Source of the DNA: Calliopsis andreniformis
Taxonomy: Eukaryota; Arthropoda; Insecta; Hymenoptera; Andrenidae
Direction: 5' to 3'
NCBI RefSeq assembly: GCF_051401765.1
Contig: NW_027480481.1
Span: forward strand, 2,480,001-2,544,000
Length of the DNA: 64,000 bases
Below the pieces are notes generated by a model that saw only the letters and a program-made list of their open reading frames with translations, had not been told where the DNA came from and ran no database searches. Of this stretch, positions 37,541-52,117 are shown in pieces. Both the position numbers and the translations under genes were made by a program. Position 1 is the first letter of the stretch; each line of letters opens with the position of its first letter.

Positions 37541-39192
37541 CAATCCTCAATACTCAGTCCTCAAACCTCAATCCTCAATCCTCAGACCTCAATCCTCAAC
37601 CGTCAGTCCCCGTCCTCAATCCTCAAACATCAATCCTCAACCCTCAATCTACAATCATCAATACTCAATCTTCAATCCTCAATCCTCAATCCTCAATCCT
37701 CAATCCTCAACATTCAACACACGACCCTCAACCATCAATCCTCAATACTCAACCATCAATCCTCAATACTCAACCATCAATCCTCAATTCTCAATACTCA
37801 GTAGAATATACTGAATTCCCATGATTCAATACTCAATCCTCAATATTCAATAATCAAATCTCAATCCTCAAACATCAACCCTCAACACTCAATCCTCAAT
37901 ACTCAGTCCTCTCTCTTCAATCCTACATCCTCAATCCTCAATCCTCAAGCGTCAATCCTCAATCCTCAATCCTCAACCCTCAATCCTCAGTCCTCAAACC
38001 TCAATCCGGAATCCTCAATCCTGAATCCTCAATCTTAAGCCGTCAGTCCTCAACAATCAATTCTCAACCCTCAATCCTCAATCTTCAAACCTCAATCCTC
38101 AATCCGCAATCCTCAATCCTCAATCTTCAATCCTCAATACTCAATCTTCTATCCTCAATCTTCAATCCTCAATCCTCAATCCTCAATCCTCAATCCTCAA
38201 TCCTCAATCCTCAATCGTCAATATTCAATCCTCAATACTCAATCTTCTATCCTCAATCCTCAATCCTCAATCGTCAATCCTCATTCTTCAATCCTCAATA
38301 CCCAATCCTCAACCTTCAATCATCAATACTCAATCCTCAATCCTCAATCCTCAATCCCCAATCCTCAAACTTCAATCCTCAGTCCCAAATTCTCAATCCT
38401 CAATACTCAATCCTCAATCCTCAATCTTCAATCCTCAATGCTCAATCTTCAATCCTCAATCCTCAATCCTGAATCCTCAATCCTCATTCTTCAATTCTCA
38501 ATACCCGATCCTCAGTCCCCAGTCCTCAATCTTCAATCCCCAATGGTCAACCCTCAATCCTCAATCCTCAGTCCTCAATCCTCAATCCTCAACCCTCAAA
38601 CCTCAATCCTCAACCGTCAGTCCTAGTCCTCAATCGTCAACACTCAATCCTCAATCCTCAATATTCAATCATCAATACTCAATCTTCAATCCTCAATCCT
38701 CAATCCTCAATCCTCAATCCTCAATCCTCAATATTCAACACACGACCCTCATCCATCAATCCTCAAAACTCAAACATCAATCCTCAATTCTCAATACTCA
38801 ATGGAATATACTCAATTCTCATGGTTGAATACTCAATCCAAAATATTCAATAATCAAGTCTCAATCCTGAAACATCAATCCTCAACACTCAATCCTCAAC
38901 ACTCAGTCCTCTCTCTTCAATCCTCAGGCGTCAATCCTCAATCCTCAACCCTCAATCCTCAGCCCTCAAACCTCAATCCCGAGTCCTCAATCCTGAATCC
39001 TCAATCTTCAGCCCTCAGTCCTCAACAATCAATTGTCAATCCTCAATCCTCAATAGAATATCCTCAATTCACAGTTTTCAATACTCAATCCCCATTCTTC
39101 AATCTTCAAATCTCAATCCACAAACATCAATTCTCATCACTCTACCCTCAACACTCAGTCCTCAATCTTCAATCCTCAATCCTCAATCCTCA
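37541..39192 (+). repeat. 1.65-kb domain II block, copy 1 of 3
   Basis: Recurs at 49621-51272 (shift 12,080) and 61342-62993 (shift 11,721). The left limit falls at CAATCCTCAATACTCAGTCC; the right limit falls where this copy reads TCAAACCTCAATGTTG and the others read TCAATCCTCAATCCAC. It includes TGAATTCCCATGATTCA (37,812), ATGGTTGAATACTC (38,821) and a diverged module (39024-39161). Differences are few, for example CAATCATCAATACTC here against CAATCCTCAATACTC in the others (near 38,325). Confidence 0.88.
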
Positions 39193-41328
39193 AACCTCAA
39201 TGTTGAATCCTCAATACTCAACCTTCAATCATCACGCCTCAATTCTCAATCCTCAATACTCAATACTCAATCGTCAATCCTCAATCCCCAATCCTCAATC
39301 TTGAATCCTCAATCCTCAATCCTCAATCCTCAATCCTCAATCCTCAATCTTCAATCATCAATACTCAATCTTCAATCCTCAATCCTCAATCCTCAATCCC
39401 CAATCCTCAATCCTCAATCCTCAATCCTCAATCCTCAATCTTCAATCCTCAATCCTCAATCGTCAATCTTCAATCCTCAATACTCAATCTTCAATCCTCA
39501 ATCCTCAATCCTCAATCCTCAATCCTCAATCCTCATTCTTCAATCCTCAACACACAATCCTCAATCTTCAATCCTCAATCCTCAATCCTCAATTCTCAGT
39601 CCTCAATCCTCAATCCTCAGACCTCAAACATGAATACACAACCCTCAGTCCTCGTCCTCAATCCACAACCCTCAATTCTCAATACTCAGTCCTCAAACCT
39701 CAATCATCAATCCTCAGACCTCAATCCTCAACCGTCAGTCCCCGTCCTCAATCCTCAAACATCAATCCTCAACCCTCAATCTTCAATCATCAATACTCAA
39801 TCTTCAATCCTCAATCCTCAATTCTGAATCCTCAATCCTCAATCCTCAATCCTCAATCCTCAATCCTCAATCCTCAATCGTCAGTCTTCAATCCTCAATA
39901 CTCAATCTTCAATCCTCAATCCTCAATCCTCCATTCTCAATCCTCAATCGTCATTCTTCAATCCTCAATACCCAATCCTCAATCTTCAATCCTCAATCCT
40001 CAATCCTCAATTCTCAATCCTCAATCCTCAGTCCTCAGACCTCAAACCTCAAACCTCAACCCTCAGCCCTCATCCTCAATCCTCAATCCTCAATCTTCAA
40101 TCCTCAATCCTTAATCCTCAATACTCAATCTTCAGTCCTCAATCCTCAGTCCTCAAACCTCAATTCTGAATTCTCAATCCTGAATCCTCAATCTTCAATC
40201 CTCAATCCCCAATCCTCAATCTTCAATCCTCAATCCTCAATCCTCAATCCTCAATCCTCAATCCTCAATCTTCAATCCTCAACACTCAATCTTCAATCCT
40301 CAATCCTCAATCCTCAATCCTCAATCCTCAATCCTCAATCCTCAATCCTCAATCCTCAATACTCAATCTGCAATCCTCAATCCTCAATCCTCAATCCTCA
40401 ATCCTCATTCTTCAATCCTCAACACCGAATCCTCAATCTTCAATCCTCAATCCTCAATCCTCAATTCTCAATCCTGAATCCTGAATCCTCATACTTCAAA
40501 CATCAATACTCAACCCCCAGTCCTCGTCCTCAATCCACAACCCTCAATCCTCAATCCTCAATCTTCAATCATCAATATTCAGTCTTCAATCCTCAATCCT
40601 CAATCCTCAATCCACATCCCTCAATCCTCAATGTTCAATACTCAATACCCAATCCTCAATCTTCAATCCTCAATCCTCAATCCTCAACCCTCAATCCTCA
40701 GTCCTCAAACCTCATCCCTCAATCCTCAATGTTCAATACTCAATACCCAATCCTCAATCTTCAATCCTCAATCCTCAGTCCTCAAACCTCAATCCTGAAT
40801 TCTCAATCCTGAATCCTCAACCTTCAGCCAGAGTCCTCAGCGATCAGTTGTCAATCCTCAATCCTCAATAGAATATCCTCAATTCACAGCTTTCAATACT
40901 CAATACTCAATCTGCAATCTTAAGATCTCTAACCACAAACATCAATTCTCATCACTCAACCCTCAGTACCCAGTCCCCAATCCTCAATCTGCAAAACCTC
41001 AACCCTCAATCCTCAATCCTCAATCATCAATCCTCAATCCTCAATCCTCATTCCTCAATCCTCAATCCTCAATACTCAATACTCAATCTGCAATCCTCAA
41101 TCCTCAATCCTCAATCCTCAATCCTCAATCCTCATTCTTCAATCCTCAATACCGAATGCTCAATCTTCAATCCTCAATCCTCAATCCTCAATTCTCAATC
41201 CTGAATCCTCAATCCTCATACTTCAAACATCAATACTCAACCCTCAGTCCTCGTCCTCAATCCACAACCCTCAATCCTCAATCCTCAATCTTCAATCCTC
41301 AATACTCAATCCTCAATCCTCAATACTC

Positions 41329-42735
41329 AACCCTCAATCCTCAAACTTCAATCCTCAGTCCCAAATCCTCAATCCTCAATACTCAATCCTCAATCCTCAA
41401 TCTTCAATCCTCAATGCTCAATCTTCAATCCTCAATCCTCAATCCTGAATCCTCAATCCTCATTCTTCAACCCTCAATACCCGATCCTCAATCCCCAGTC
41501 CTCAATCTTCAATCCTCAATGGTCAATCCTCAATCCTCAATCCTCTGTCCTCAATCCTCAATCCTCAACCCTCAAACGTCAATCCTCAACCGTCAGTACT
41601 CGTCCTCAATCGTCAACACTCAATCCTCAATCCTCAATCTTCAATCCTCAATACTCAATATTCAATACTCAATCTTCAATCTTCAATCCTCAATCTTCAA
41701 TCCTCAATCCTCAATCCTCAATCGTCAATCCTCATTCCTCAATCCTCAATACCCAATCCTCAATCTTCAATCCTCAATACTCAATCCTCAATCCTCAATC
41801 CTCAATCCTCAATCCTCAAAATTCAATCCTCTGTCCCAAATCCTCAATCCTCAATACTCAATCCTCAATCCTCAATCTTCAATCCTCAATACTCAATCTT
41901 CGATCCGCAATCCTCAATCCTCAATCCTCAATCCTCATTCTTCAATCCTCAATACCCGATCCTCAATCCCCAGCCCTCAATCTTCAATCCTCAATGGTCA
42001 ATCCTCAATCCTCAATCCTCATGCCTCGATCCTCAATCCTCAAACCTCAATCCTCAACCCCCAGCCCTCATCCTCAATCCTCAATCCTCAATCCTCAATC
42101 CACAATCTTCAATCCTCAATACTCAGCCTTCAATAATCAATCCTCAATCATCAATCCTCAATACTCAATACTCAATCGTCAATCCTCAATCCCCAGTCCT
42201 CAATCTCCAATAATCAATCCTCAATCCTCAATCCTCAACCCTCAATCTTCAATACTCAATACTCAATCTTCAATCCTCAATCCTCAATCCTCAATCCTCA
42301 ATCCTCAGTCCACAATCCTCAATCTTCAATCCTCAATACTCAGTCTTCAATCCTCAATCCTCAATCCTCAATCCTCAACCCTCCCATCTTCAATCATCAA
42401 TACTCAATCTGCAATCCTCAATCCTCAATCCTCCATCCTCAACCCTCAAACCTCAAGCGTCAATCCTCAATTCTCAATCCTCAATCTTCAATCCTCAATA
42501 CTCAATCCTCAATCCACAATCCTCAATCCTCAATCCTCAATCCTCAATCTTCAATCCTCAATACTCAACCTTCAATAATCAAACCTCAATCCTCAATCCT
42601 CAATACTCAATACTCAATCGTCAATCCTCAATCCCCAATCCTCAATCTCCAATAATCAATCCTCAATCCTCAATCCTCAACCCTCAATCTTCAATACACA
42701 ATCCTCAATCTTCAATCCTCAATCCTCAATCCTCA
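41329..42735 (+). repeat. 1.4-kb domain II block, copy 1
   Basis: Matches 43777-45169. The shift is 2,448 at the left end and 2,434 further on, because copy 2 lacks two heptamers near 44.25 kb. Markers are CCCGATCC or CACGATCC, CAATGGTCAATCC, AATATTCAATACTC, and the string CCTCCCATCTTCAATCATC. The first few hundred bases occur a third time near 45.6-46.06 kb. Confidence 0.8.
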
Positions 42736-43776
42736 ATCCTCAATCCTCAATGCTCAATCTTCAATCCTCAATACACAATCTTCAATCCTCAATCCTCAGT
42801 CCTCAATCTTCAATCCTCAGTGCTCAATCCTCAATCCTCAATCCTCAATCCTCAGTCCTCAATCCTCAATCCTCAATCCTCAAACCTCAATCCTCAACCG
42901 TCAGTCCTCGTCCTCAAACCTCAACCCTCAATCCTCAATCCTCAATCTGCAATCATCAATACTCAATCTTCAATCCTCAATCCTCAATCCTCAATCCTCA
43001 ATACTCAACCTTCAATAATCAATCCTCAATGCTCAATCCTCAATACTCAATACTCAATCGTCAATCCTCAATCCCCAATCCTCAATCTCCAATAATCAAT
43101 CCTCAATCCTCAATCCTCAACCCTCAATCTTCAATACTCAATACTCAATCTTCAATCCTCAATCCTCAATCCTCAATCCTCAATCCTCAGTCCACAATCC
43201 CCAATCTTCAATCCTCAATACTCAGTCTTCAATCCTCAATCCTCAATCCTCAATCCTCAATCCTTAATCCTCCCATCTTCAATCCTCAATACTCAATCTG
43301 CAATCCTCAATCCTCAATCCTCCATCCTCAATACTCAATCCTCAAACCTCAATCCTCAACCGTGAGTCCTCGTCCTCAATCCTCAAACCTCAATACACAA
43401 TCCTCAATATTCAATCATCAATACTCAATCTTCAATCCTCAATCCTCAATCCTCAATCCTCAATCCTCAGTCCACAATCCTCAATATTCAATCCTCAACC
43501 CTCAATCCTCAGTCCTCAAACCTCAATCCGGAATCCTCAATCCTGAATCCTCAATCTTCAGCCGTCAGTCCTCAACAATCAATTCTCAATCCTCAATCCT
43601 CAATCCTCAATCATCAATCCTCAATCCTCAATCCTCAATCGTCAATCTTCAATCCTCAATACTCAATCTTCAATCCTCAATCCTCAATCCTCAATCGTCA
43701 ATCCTCATTCTTCAATCCTCAATACCCAATCCTCAATCTTCAATCCTCAATACTCAATCCTCAATCCTCAGTACTC

Positions 43777-45169
43777 AACCCTCAATCCTCAAACTTCAAT
43801 CCTCAGTCCCAAATCCTCAATCCTCAATACTCAATCCTCAATCCTCAATCTTCAATCCTCAATGCTCAATCTTCAATCCACAATCCTCAATCCTGAATCC
43901 TCAATCCTCATTCTCCAATCCTCAATACCCGATCCTCAATCCCCAGTCCTCAATCTTCAATCCTCAATGGTCAATCCTCAATCCTCAATCCTCTGTCCTC
44001 AATCCTCAATCCTCAACCCTCAAACGTCAATCCTCAACCGTCAGTACTCGTCCTCAATCGTCAACACTCAATCCTCAATCCTCAATCTTCAATCCTCAAT
44101 ACTCAATATTCAATACTCAATCTTCAATCTTCATTCCTCAATCTTCAATCCTCAATCCTCAATCCTCAATCGTCAATCCTCATTCCTCAATCCTCAATAC
44201 CCAATCCTCAATCTTCAATCCTCAATACTCAATCCTCAATCCTCAATCCTCAAAATTCAATCCTCAGTCCCAAATCCTCAATCCTCAATACTCAATCCTC
44301 AATCCTCAATCTTCAATCCTCAATACTCAATCTTCGATCCGCAATCCTCAATCCTCAATCCTCAATCCTCATTCTTCAATCCTCAATACACGATCCTCAA
44401 TCCCCAGCCCTCAATCTTCAATCCTCAATGGTCAATCCTCAATCCTCAATCCTCAGGCCTCGATCCTCAATCCTCAAACCTCAATCCTCAACCCCCAGCC
44501 CTCATCCTCAATCCTCAATCCTCAATCCTCAATCCACAATCTTCAATCCTCAATACTCAACCTTCAATAATCAATCCTCAATCCTCAATCCTCAATACTC
44601 AATACTCAATCGTCAATCCTCAATCCCCATTCCTCAATCTCCAATAATCAATCCTCAATCCTCAATCCTCAACCCTCAATCTTCAATACTCAATACTCAA
44701 TCTTCAATCCTCAATCCTCAATCCTCAATCCTCAATCCTCAGTCCACAATCCTCAATCTTCAATCCTCAATATTCAGTCTTCAATCCTCAATCCTCAATC
44801 CTCAATCCTCAAACCTCCCATCTTCAATCATCAATACTCAATCTGCAATCCTCAATCCTCAATCCTCCATCCTCAACCCTCAAACCTCAAGCGTCAGTCC
44901 TCAATTCTCAATCCTCAATCTTCAATCCTCAATACTCAATCCTCAATCCACAATCCTCAATCCTCAATCCTCAATCCTCAATCTTCAATCCTCAATACTC
45001 AACCTTCAATAATCAAACCTCAATCCTCAATCCTCAATACTCAATACTCAATCGTCAATCCTCAATCCCCAATCCTCAATCTCCTATAATCAATCCTCAA
45101 TCCTCAATCCTCAACCCTCAATCTTCAATACACAATCCTCAATCTTCAATCCTCAATCCTCAATACACA
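43777..45169 (+). repeat. 1.4-kb domain II block, copy 2
   Basis: Second copy of 41329-42735, with small differences such as CAGGCCTCGATCC for CATGCCTCGATCC (near 44,455) and CCCCATTCCTC for CCCCAGTCCTC (near 44,627). Confidence 0.8.
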
Positions 45170-47479
45170 ATCCTCAATCCTCAATCCTCAATCTTCAATC
45201 CTCAATACTCAATCTTCAATCCTCAATCCTCAGTCCTCAATCTTCAATCCTCAGTGCTCAATCATCAATCCTCAATCCTCAGTCCTCAATCCTCAATCCT
45301 CAATCCTCAAACCTCAATCCTCGACCGTCAGTCCTCGTCCTCAAACCTCAACCCTCAATCCTCAATCCTCAATCTTCAATCATCAATACTCAATCTTCAA
45401 TCCTCAATCCTCAATCCTCAATCCCCAATCCTCAATCCTCAATCCTCAATCCTCAATCCTCAATCCTCAATCCTCAATCCTCAATCGTGAATCTTCAATC
45501 CTCAATACTCAATCTTCAATCGTCAATCCTCAATCCTCAATCGTCAATCCTCATTCTTCAATCCTCAATACCGAAACCTCAATCTTCAATCCTCAATACT
45601 CAATCCTCAATCCTCAATACTCAATCCTCAATCATCAAACTTCAATCCTCAGTCCCAAATCTTCAATCCTCAATACTCAATCCTCAATCCTCAATCTTCA
45701 ATCCTCAATGCTCAATCTTCAATCCTCAATCCTCAATCCTGAATCCTCAATCCTCATTCTTCAATCCTCAATACCCGATCCTCAATCCCCAGTCCTCAAT
45801 CGTCAATCCTCAATGGTCAATCCTCAATCCTCAATCCTCTGTCCTCAATCCTCAATCCTCAACCCTCAAACGTCAATCCTCAACCGTCAGTACTCGTCCT
45901 CAATCGTCAACACTCAATCCTCAATCCTCAATCTTCAATCCTCAATACTCAATATTCAATACTCAATCTTCAATCTTCAATCCTCAATCTTCAATCCTCA
46001 ATCCTCAATCCTCAATCCTCAATCCTCATTCTTCAATCATCAATACCCAATCCTCAGTCTTCAATCCTCAATCCTCAAACCTCAATCCGGAATCCTCAAT
46101 CCTGAATCCTCAATCTTCAGCCGTCAGACCTCAACAATCAATTCCCAATCCTCAATCCTCAATCTTCAATCCTCAATCCTCAGCCCTCATTCTCAATCCT
46201 CAATCCTCAATCCTCAATCCACAATCTTCAATCCTCAATACTCAACCTTCAATAATCAATCCTCAATCCTCAATCCTCAATACTCAATACTCAATCGTCA
46301 ATCCTCAATACCCAATCCTCAATCTCCAATAATCAATCCTCAATCCTCAATCCTCAATCCTCAACCCTCAACCTTCAATACTCAATACTCAATCTTCAAT
46401 CCTCAATCCTCAATCCTCAATCCTCAATCCTCAGTCCACAATCCTCAATCTTCAATCCTCAATACTCAGTCTTCAATCCTCAATCCTCAATCCTCAATCC
46501 TCAATCCTTAATCCACCCATCTACAATCCTCAATACTCAATCTGCAATCCTCAATCCTCAATCCTCCATCCTCAACACTCAATCCTCAAGCGTCAATCCT
46601 CAATTCTCAATCCTCAATCCCCAACCTTCAATCCTCAATTCTCAATCTTCAATCCTCAATCCTCAATTCTCAATCCTGAATACTCAATCCTCAAACCTCA
46701 ATCCTCAACCGTGAGTCCTCGTCCTCAATCCTCAATCCTCAATCCTCAATCCTCAATATTCAACACACAACCCTCATCTATCAATCCTCAATACTCAACC
46801 ATCAATCCTCAATTCTCCATACTCAATAGAATATACTGAATTCTCATGGTTGAATACTCAATCCAAAATATTCAATAATCAAGTCTCAATCCTCAAACAT
46901 CAATCCTCAACACTCAATCGTCAACACTCAGTCCTCTCTCTTCAATCCTCCATCCTCAATCCTCAATCGTCAAGCGTCAATCCTCAATCCTCAACCCTCT
47001 ATCCTCAGTCCTCAAACCTCAATCCCGAGTCCTCAATCCTGAATCCTCAATCTTCAGCCCTCAGTCCTCAACAATCAATTGTCAATCCTGAATCCTCAAT
47101 AGAATATCCTCAATTCACAGTTTTCAATACTCAATCCCCATTCTTCAATCTTCAAATCTCATTCCACAAACGTCAATTCTCATCACTCTACCCTCAACAC
47201 TCAGTCCTCAATCTTCAATTCTCAATCCTCAATCCTCAATCCTCAATGTTCAATCCTCAATACTCAATCTTCAATCATCAACCCTCAATTCTCAATACTC
47301 AATACTCAATACTCAATCGTCAATCCTCAATCCCCAATCCTCAATCTTCAATCCTCAATCCTCAATCCTCAATCCTCAATCCTCAATCCTCAATCTTCAA
47401 TCATCAATACTCAATCTTCAATCCTCAATCCTCAATCCTCAATCCCCAATCCTCAATCCTCAATCCTCAATCCTCAATC

Positions 47480-48632
47480 CTCAATACTCAATCCTCAATC
47501 CTCAATCTTCTATCCTCAATGCTCAATCTTCAATCCTCAATCCTCAATCCTGAATCCTCAATCCTCACTCTTCAATCCTCAATACCCGATCCTCAATCCC
47601 CAGTCCTCAATCTTCAATCCTCAATGGTCAATCCTCAATCCTCAATCCTCAGTCCTCAATCCTCAATCCTCAATCCTCAATCTTCAATCCTCAATACTCA
47701 ATCTTCTATCCTCAATTCTCAATCCTCAATCCTCAATCCTCAATCCTCAATCCTCGATCCTCAATCCTCAATCGTCAATCTTCAATCCTCAATACTCAAT
47801 CTTCAATCCTCAATCCTCAATCCTCAATCGTCAATCCTCATTCTTCAATCCTCAATACCCAATCCTCAATCTTCAATCCTCATTACTCAAACCTCAATCC
47901 TCAATACTCAATCCTCAATCCTCAAACTTCAATCCTCAGTCCCAAATCCTCAATCCTCAATACTCAATCCTCAATCCTCAATCTTCAATCCTCAATGCTC
48001 AATCTTCAATCCTCAATCCTCAATCCTGAATCCTCAATCCTCATTCTTCAATCCTCAATACCCGATCCTCAATCCCCAGTCCTCAATCTTCAATCCTCAA
48101 TGGTCAATCCTCAATCCTCAATCCTCAGTCCTCAATCCTCAATCCTCAACCCTCAAACGTCAACCCTCAACCGTCAGTACTCGTCCTCAATCGTCAACAC
48201 TCCATCCTCAATCCTCAATCCTCAATCCTCAATCGTCAATCTTCAATCCTCAATACTCAATCTTCAATCCTCAATCCTCAATCCTCAATCGTCAATCCTC
48301 ATTCATCAATCCTCAATACCCAATCCTCAACCTTCAATCCTCATTACTCAAACCTCAATCCTCAATACTCAATCCTCAATCCTCAAACTTCAATCCTCAG
48401 TCCCAAATCCTCAATCCTCAATACTCAATCCTCAATCCTCAATCTTCAATCCTCAATACTCAATCTTCAATCCTCAATCCTCAATACTCAGTCCTCAAAC
48501 CTCAATCCTCAATCCTCAGACCTCAATCCTCAACCGTCAGTCCCCGTCCTCAATCCTCAAACATCAATCCTCAACCCTCAATCTACAATCATCAATACTC
48601 AATCTTCAATCCTCAATCCTCAATCCTCAATC
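47480..48632 (+). repeat. 1.15-kb domain II tandem unit, copy 1
   Basis: CTTCTATCCTCAATGCTC at about 47,508 recurs 1,153 bases later, and CAATACTCAGTCC at 48,485 recurs 1,146 bases later, so the two adjacent copies differ by one heptamer overall. The unit contains two CCCGATCC and CAATGGTCAATCC strings and the CATTCATCAATCC variant. Confidence 0.8.
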
Positions 48633-49778
48633 CTCAATACTCAATCCTCAATCCTCAATCTTCTATCCTCAATGCTCAATCTTCAATCCTCAATCCTCAA
48701 TCCTGAATCCTCAATCCTCACTCTTCAATCCTCAATACCCGATCCTCAATCCCCAGTCCTCAATCTTCAATCCTCAATGGTCAATCCTCAATCCTCAATC
48801 CTCAGTCCTCAATCCTCAATCCTCAATCCTCAATCTTCAATCCTCAATACTCAATCTTCTATCCTCAATCCTCAATCCTCAATCCTCAATCCTCAATCCT
48901 CGATCCTCAATCCTCAATCGTCAATCTTCAATCCTCAATACTCAATCTTCAATCCTCAATCCTCAATCCTCAATCGTCAATCCTCATTCTTCAATCCTCA
49001 ATACCCAATCCTCAATCTTCAATCCTCATTACTCAAACCTCAATCCTCAATACTCAATCCTCAATCCTCAAACTTCAATCCTCAGTCCCAAATCCTCAAT
49101 CCTCAATACTCAATCCTCAATCCTCAATCTTCAATCCTCAATGCTCAATCTTCAATCCTCAATCCTCAATCCTGAATCCTCAATCCTCATTCTTCAATCC
49201 TCAATACCCGATCCTCAATCCCCAGTCCTCAATCTTCAATCCTCAATGGTCAATCCTCAATCCTCAATCCTCAGTCCTCAATCCTCAATCCTCAACCCTC
49301 AAACGTCAACCCTCAACCGTCAGTACTCGTCCTCAATCGTCAACACTCCATCCTCAATCCTCAATCCTCAATCCTCAATCATCAATCTTCAATCCTCAAT
49401 ACTCAATCTTCAATCCTCAATCCTCAATCCTCAATCGTCAATCCTCATTCATCAATCCTCAATACCCAATCCTCAACCTTCAATCCTCATTACTCAAACC
49501 TCAATCCTCAATACTCAATCCTCAATCCTCAAACTTCAATCCTCAGTCCCAAATCCTCAATCCTCAATACTCAATCCTCAATCCTCAATCTTCAATCCTC
49601 AATACTCAATCTTCAATCCTCAATCCTCAATACTCAGTCCTCAAACCTCAATCCTCAATCCTCAGACCTCAATCCTCAACCGTCAGTCCCCGTCCTCAAT
49701 CCTCAAACATCAATCCTCAACCCTCAATCTACAATCATCAATACTCAATCTTCAATCCTCAATCCTCAATCCTCAATC
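48633..49778 (+). repeat. 1.15-kb domain II tandem unit, copy 2
   Basis: Head-to-tail second copy of 47480-48632. It ends where this copy runs into CATTCAACACACGACC while copy 1 runs into the start of the next unit. Confidence 0.8.
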
Positions 49779-52117
49779 CTCAATCCTCAACATTCAACAC
49801 ACGACCCTCAACCATCAATCCTCAATACTCAACCATCAATCCTCAATACTCAACCATCAATCCTCAATTCTCAATACTCAGTAGAATATACTGAATTCCC
49901 ATGATTCAATACTCAATCCTCAATATTCAATAATCAAATCTCAATCCTCAAACATCAACCCTCAACACTCAATCCTCAATACTCAGTCCTCTCTCTTCAA
50001 TCCTACATCCTCAATCCTCAATCCTCAAGCGTCAATCCTCAATCCTCAATCCTCAACCCTCAATCCTCAGTCCTCAAACCTCAATCCGGAATCCTCAATC
50101 CTGAATCCTCAATCTTAAGCCGTCAGTCCTCAACAATCAATTCTCAACCCTCAATCCTCAATCTTCAAACCTCAATCCTCAATCCGCAATCCTCAATCCT
50201 CAATCTTCAATCCTCAATACTCAATCTTCTATCCTCAATCTTCAATCCTCAATCCTCAATCCTCAATCCTCAATCCTCAATCCTCAATCCTCAATCGTCA
50301 ATATTCAATCCTCAATACTCAATCTTCTATCCTCAATCCTCAATCCTCAATCGTCAATCCTCATTCTTCAATCCTCAATACCCAATCCTCAACCTTCAAT
50401 CCTCAATACTCAATCCTCAATCCTCAATCCTCAATCCTCAATCCTCAAACTTCAATCCTCAGTCCCAAATCCTCAATCCTCAATACTCAATCCTCAATCC
50501 TCAATCTTCAATCCTCAATGTTCAATCTTCAATCCTCAATCCTCAATCCTGAATCCTCAATCCTCATTCTTCAATTCTCAATACCCGATCCTCAGTCCCC
50601 AGTCCTCAATCTTCAATCCCCAATGGTCAACCCTCAATCCTCAATCCTCAGTCCTCAATCCTCAATCCTCAACCCTCAAACCTCAATCCTCAACCGTCAG
50701 TCCTCGTCCTCAATCGTCAACACTCAATCCTCAATCCTCAATATTCAATCATCAATACTCAATCTTCAATCCTCAATCCTCAATCCTCAATCCTCAATCC
50801 TCAATCCTCAATATTCAACACACAACCCTCATCCATCAATCCTCAAAGCTCAACCATCAATCCTCAATTCTCAATACTCAATAGAATATACTCAATTCTC
50901 ATGGTTGAATACTCAATCCAAAATATTCAATAATCAAGTCTCAATCCTCAAACATCAATCCTCAACACTCAATCCTCAACACTCAGTCCTCTCTCTTCAA
51001 TCCTCAGGCGTCAATCCTCAATCCTCAACCCTCAATCCTCAGTCCTCAAACCTCAATCCCGAGTCCTCAATCCTGAATCCTCAATCTTCAGCCCTCAGTC
51101 CTCAACAATCAATTGTCAATCCTCAATCCTCAATAGAATATCCTCAATTCACAGTTTTCAATACTCAATCCCCATTCTTCAGTCTTCAAATCTCAATCCA
51201 CAAACATCAATTCTCATCACTCTACCCTCAACACTCAGTCCTCAATCTTCAATCCTCAATCCTCAATCCTCAATCCTCAATCCACAATACTCAATCCTCA
51301 TTCTTCAATCCTCAATACCCAATCCTCAGTCTTCAATCCTCAATCCTCAAACATCAATCCGGAATCCTCAATCCTGAATACTCAATCTTCAGCCGTCAGT
51401 CCTCAACAATCAATTCTCAATCCTCAATCCTCAATCTTCAATCCTCAATGCTCAATCCGCAATCCTCAATCCTCAATCTTCAATCCTCAATACTCAATCT
51501 TCAATCCTCAATCCCCAATCCTCAATCCTCAATCCTCAATCCTCAATCCTCAATCGTCAATCTTCAATCCTCAATACTCAATCTTCAATCCTCAATCCTC
51601 AATCCTCAATCGTCAATCCTCATTCTTCAATCCTCAATACCCAATCCTCAATCTTCAATCCTCAATACTCAATCCTCAATCCTCAATCCTCAATCCTCAA
51701 TCCTCAATCCTCAAACTTCAATCCTCAGTCCCAAATCCTCAATCCTCAATACTCAATCCTCAATCCTCAATCTTCAATCCTCAATACTCGATCTTCAATC
51801 CTCAATCCTTAATCCTCAATCCTCAGTCCTCATTCTTCAATACTCAAAACCCGATCCTCAATCCCCAGTCCTCAATCTTCAATCCTCAATTGTCAATCCT
51901 CAATCCTCAATGGTCAATCCTCAACCCTCAATCCGCAGTCCCCAATCCGCAATCCTCAACCCTCAAGCCTCAATCCTCAACCGTCAGTCCTCGTCCTCAA
52001 TCGTCAACACTCAATCCTCAATCCTCAATCTTCAATCCTCAATACTCAATATTCAATACCCAATCCTCAGTCTTCAATCCTCAATCCTCAATCCTCAAAT
52101 CTCAATCCTCAATCCTC
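48820..52117 (+). repeat. 3.3-kb domain II block, copy 1
   Basis: Recurs at 60541-63838 with a constant shift of 11,721 that I checked at about 48,840, 49,141, 49,882, 50,520, 50,901 and 52,099. No net gain or loss of heptamers over 3.3 kb means very recent duplication or strong homogenisation. The right limit is sharp: after AAATCTCAATCCTCAATCC this copy reads TCAGTCCTCAGTCC, whereas the other reads TCAATCCTCAATTC. Confidence 0.9.
49621..51272 (+). repeat. 1.65-kb domain II block, copy 2 of 3
   Basis: Second copy. It shares with copy 3 variants not found in copy 1 (CAATGTTCAATC near 50,518 where copy 1 has CAATGCTCAATC; AAAGCTCAACCATC where copy 1 has AAAACTCAAACATC). It is also part of the larger 48,820-52,117 block. 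Confidence 0.88.
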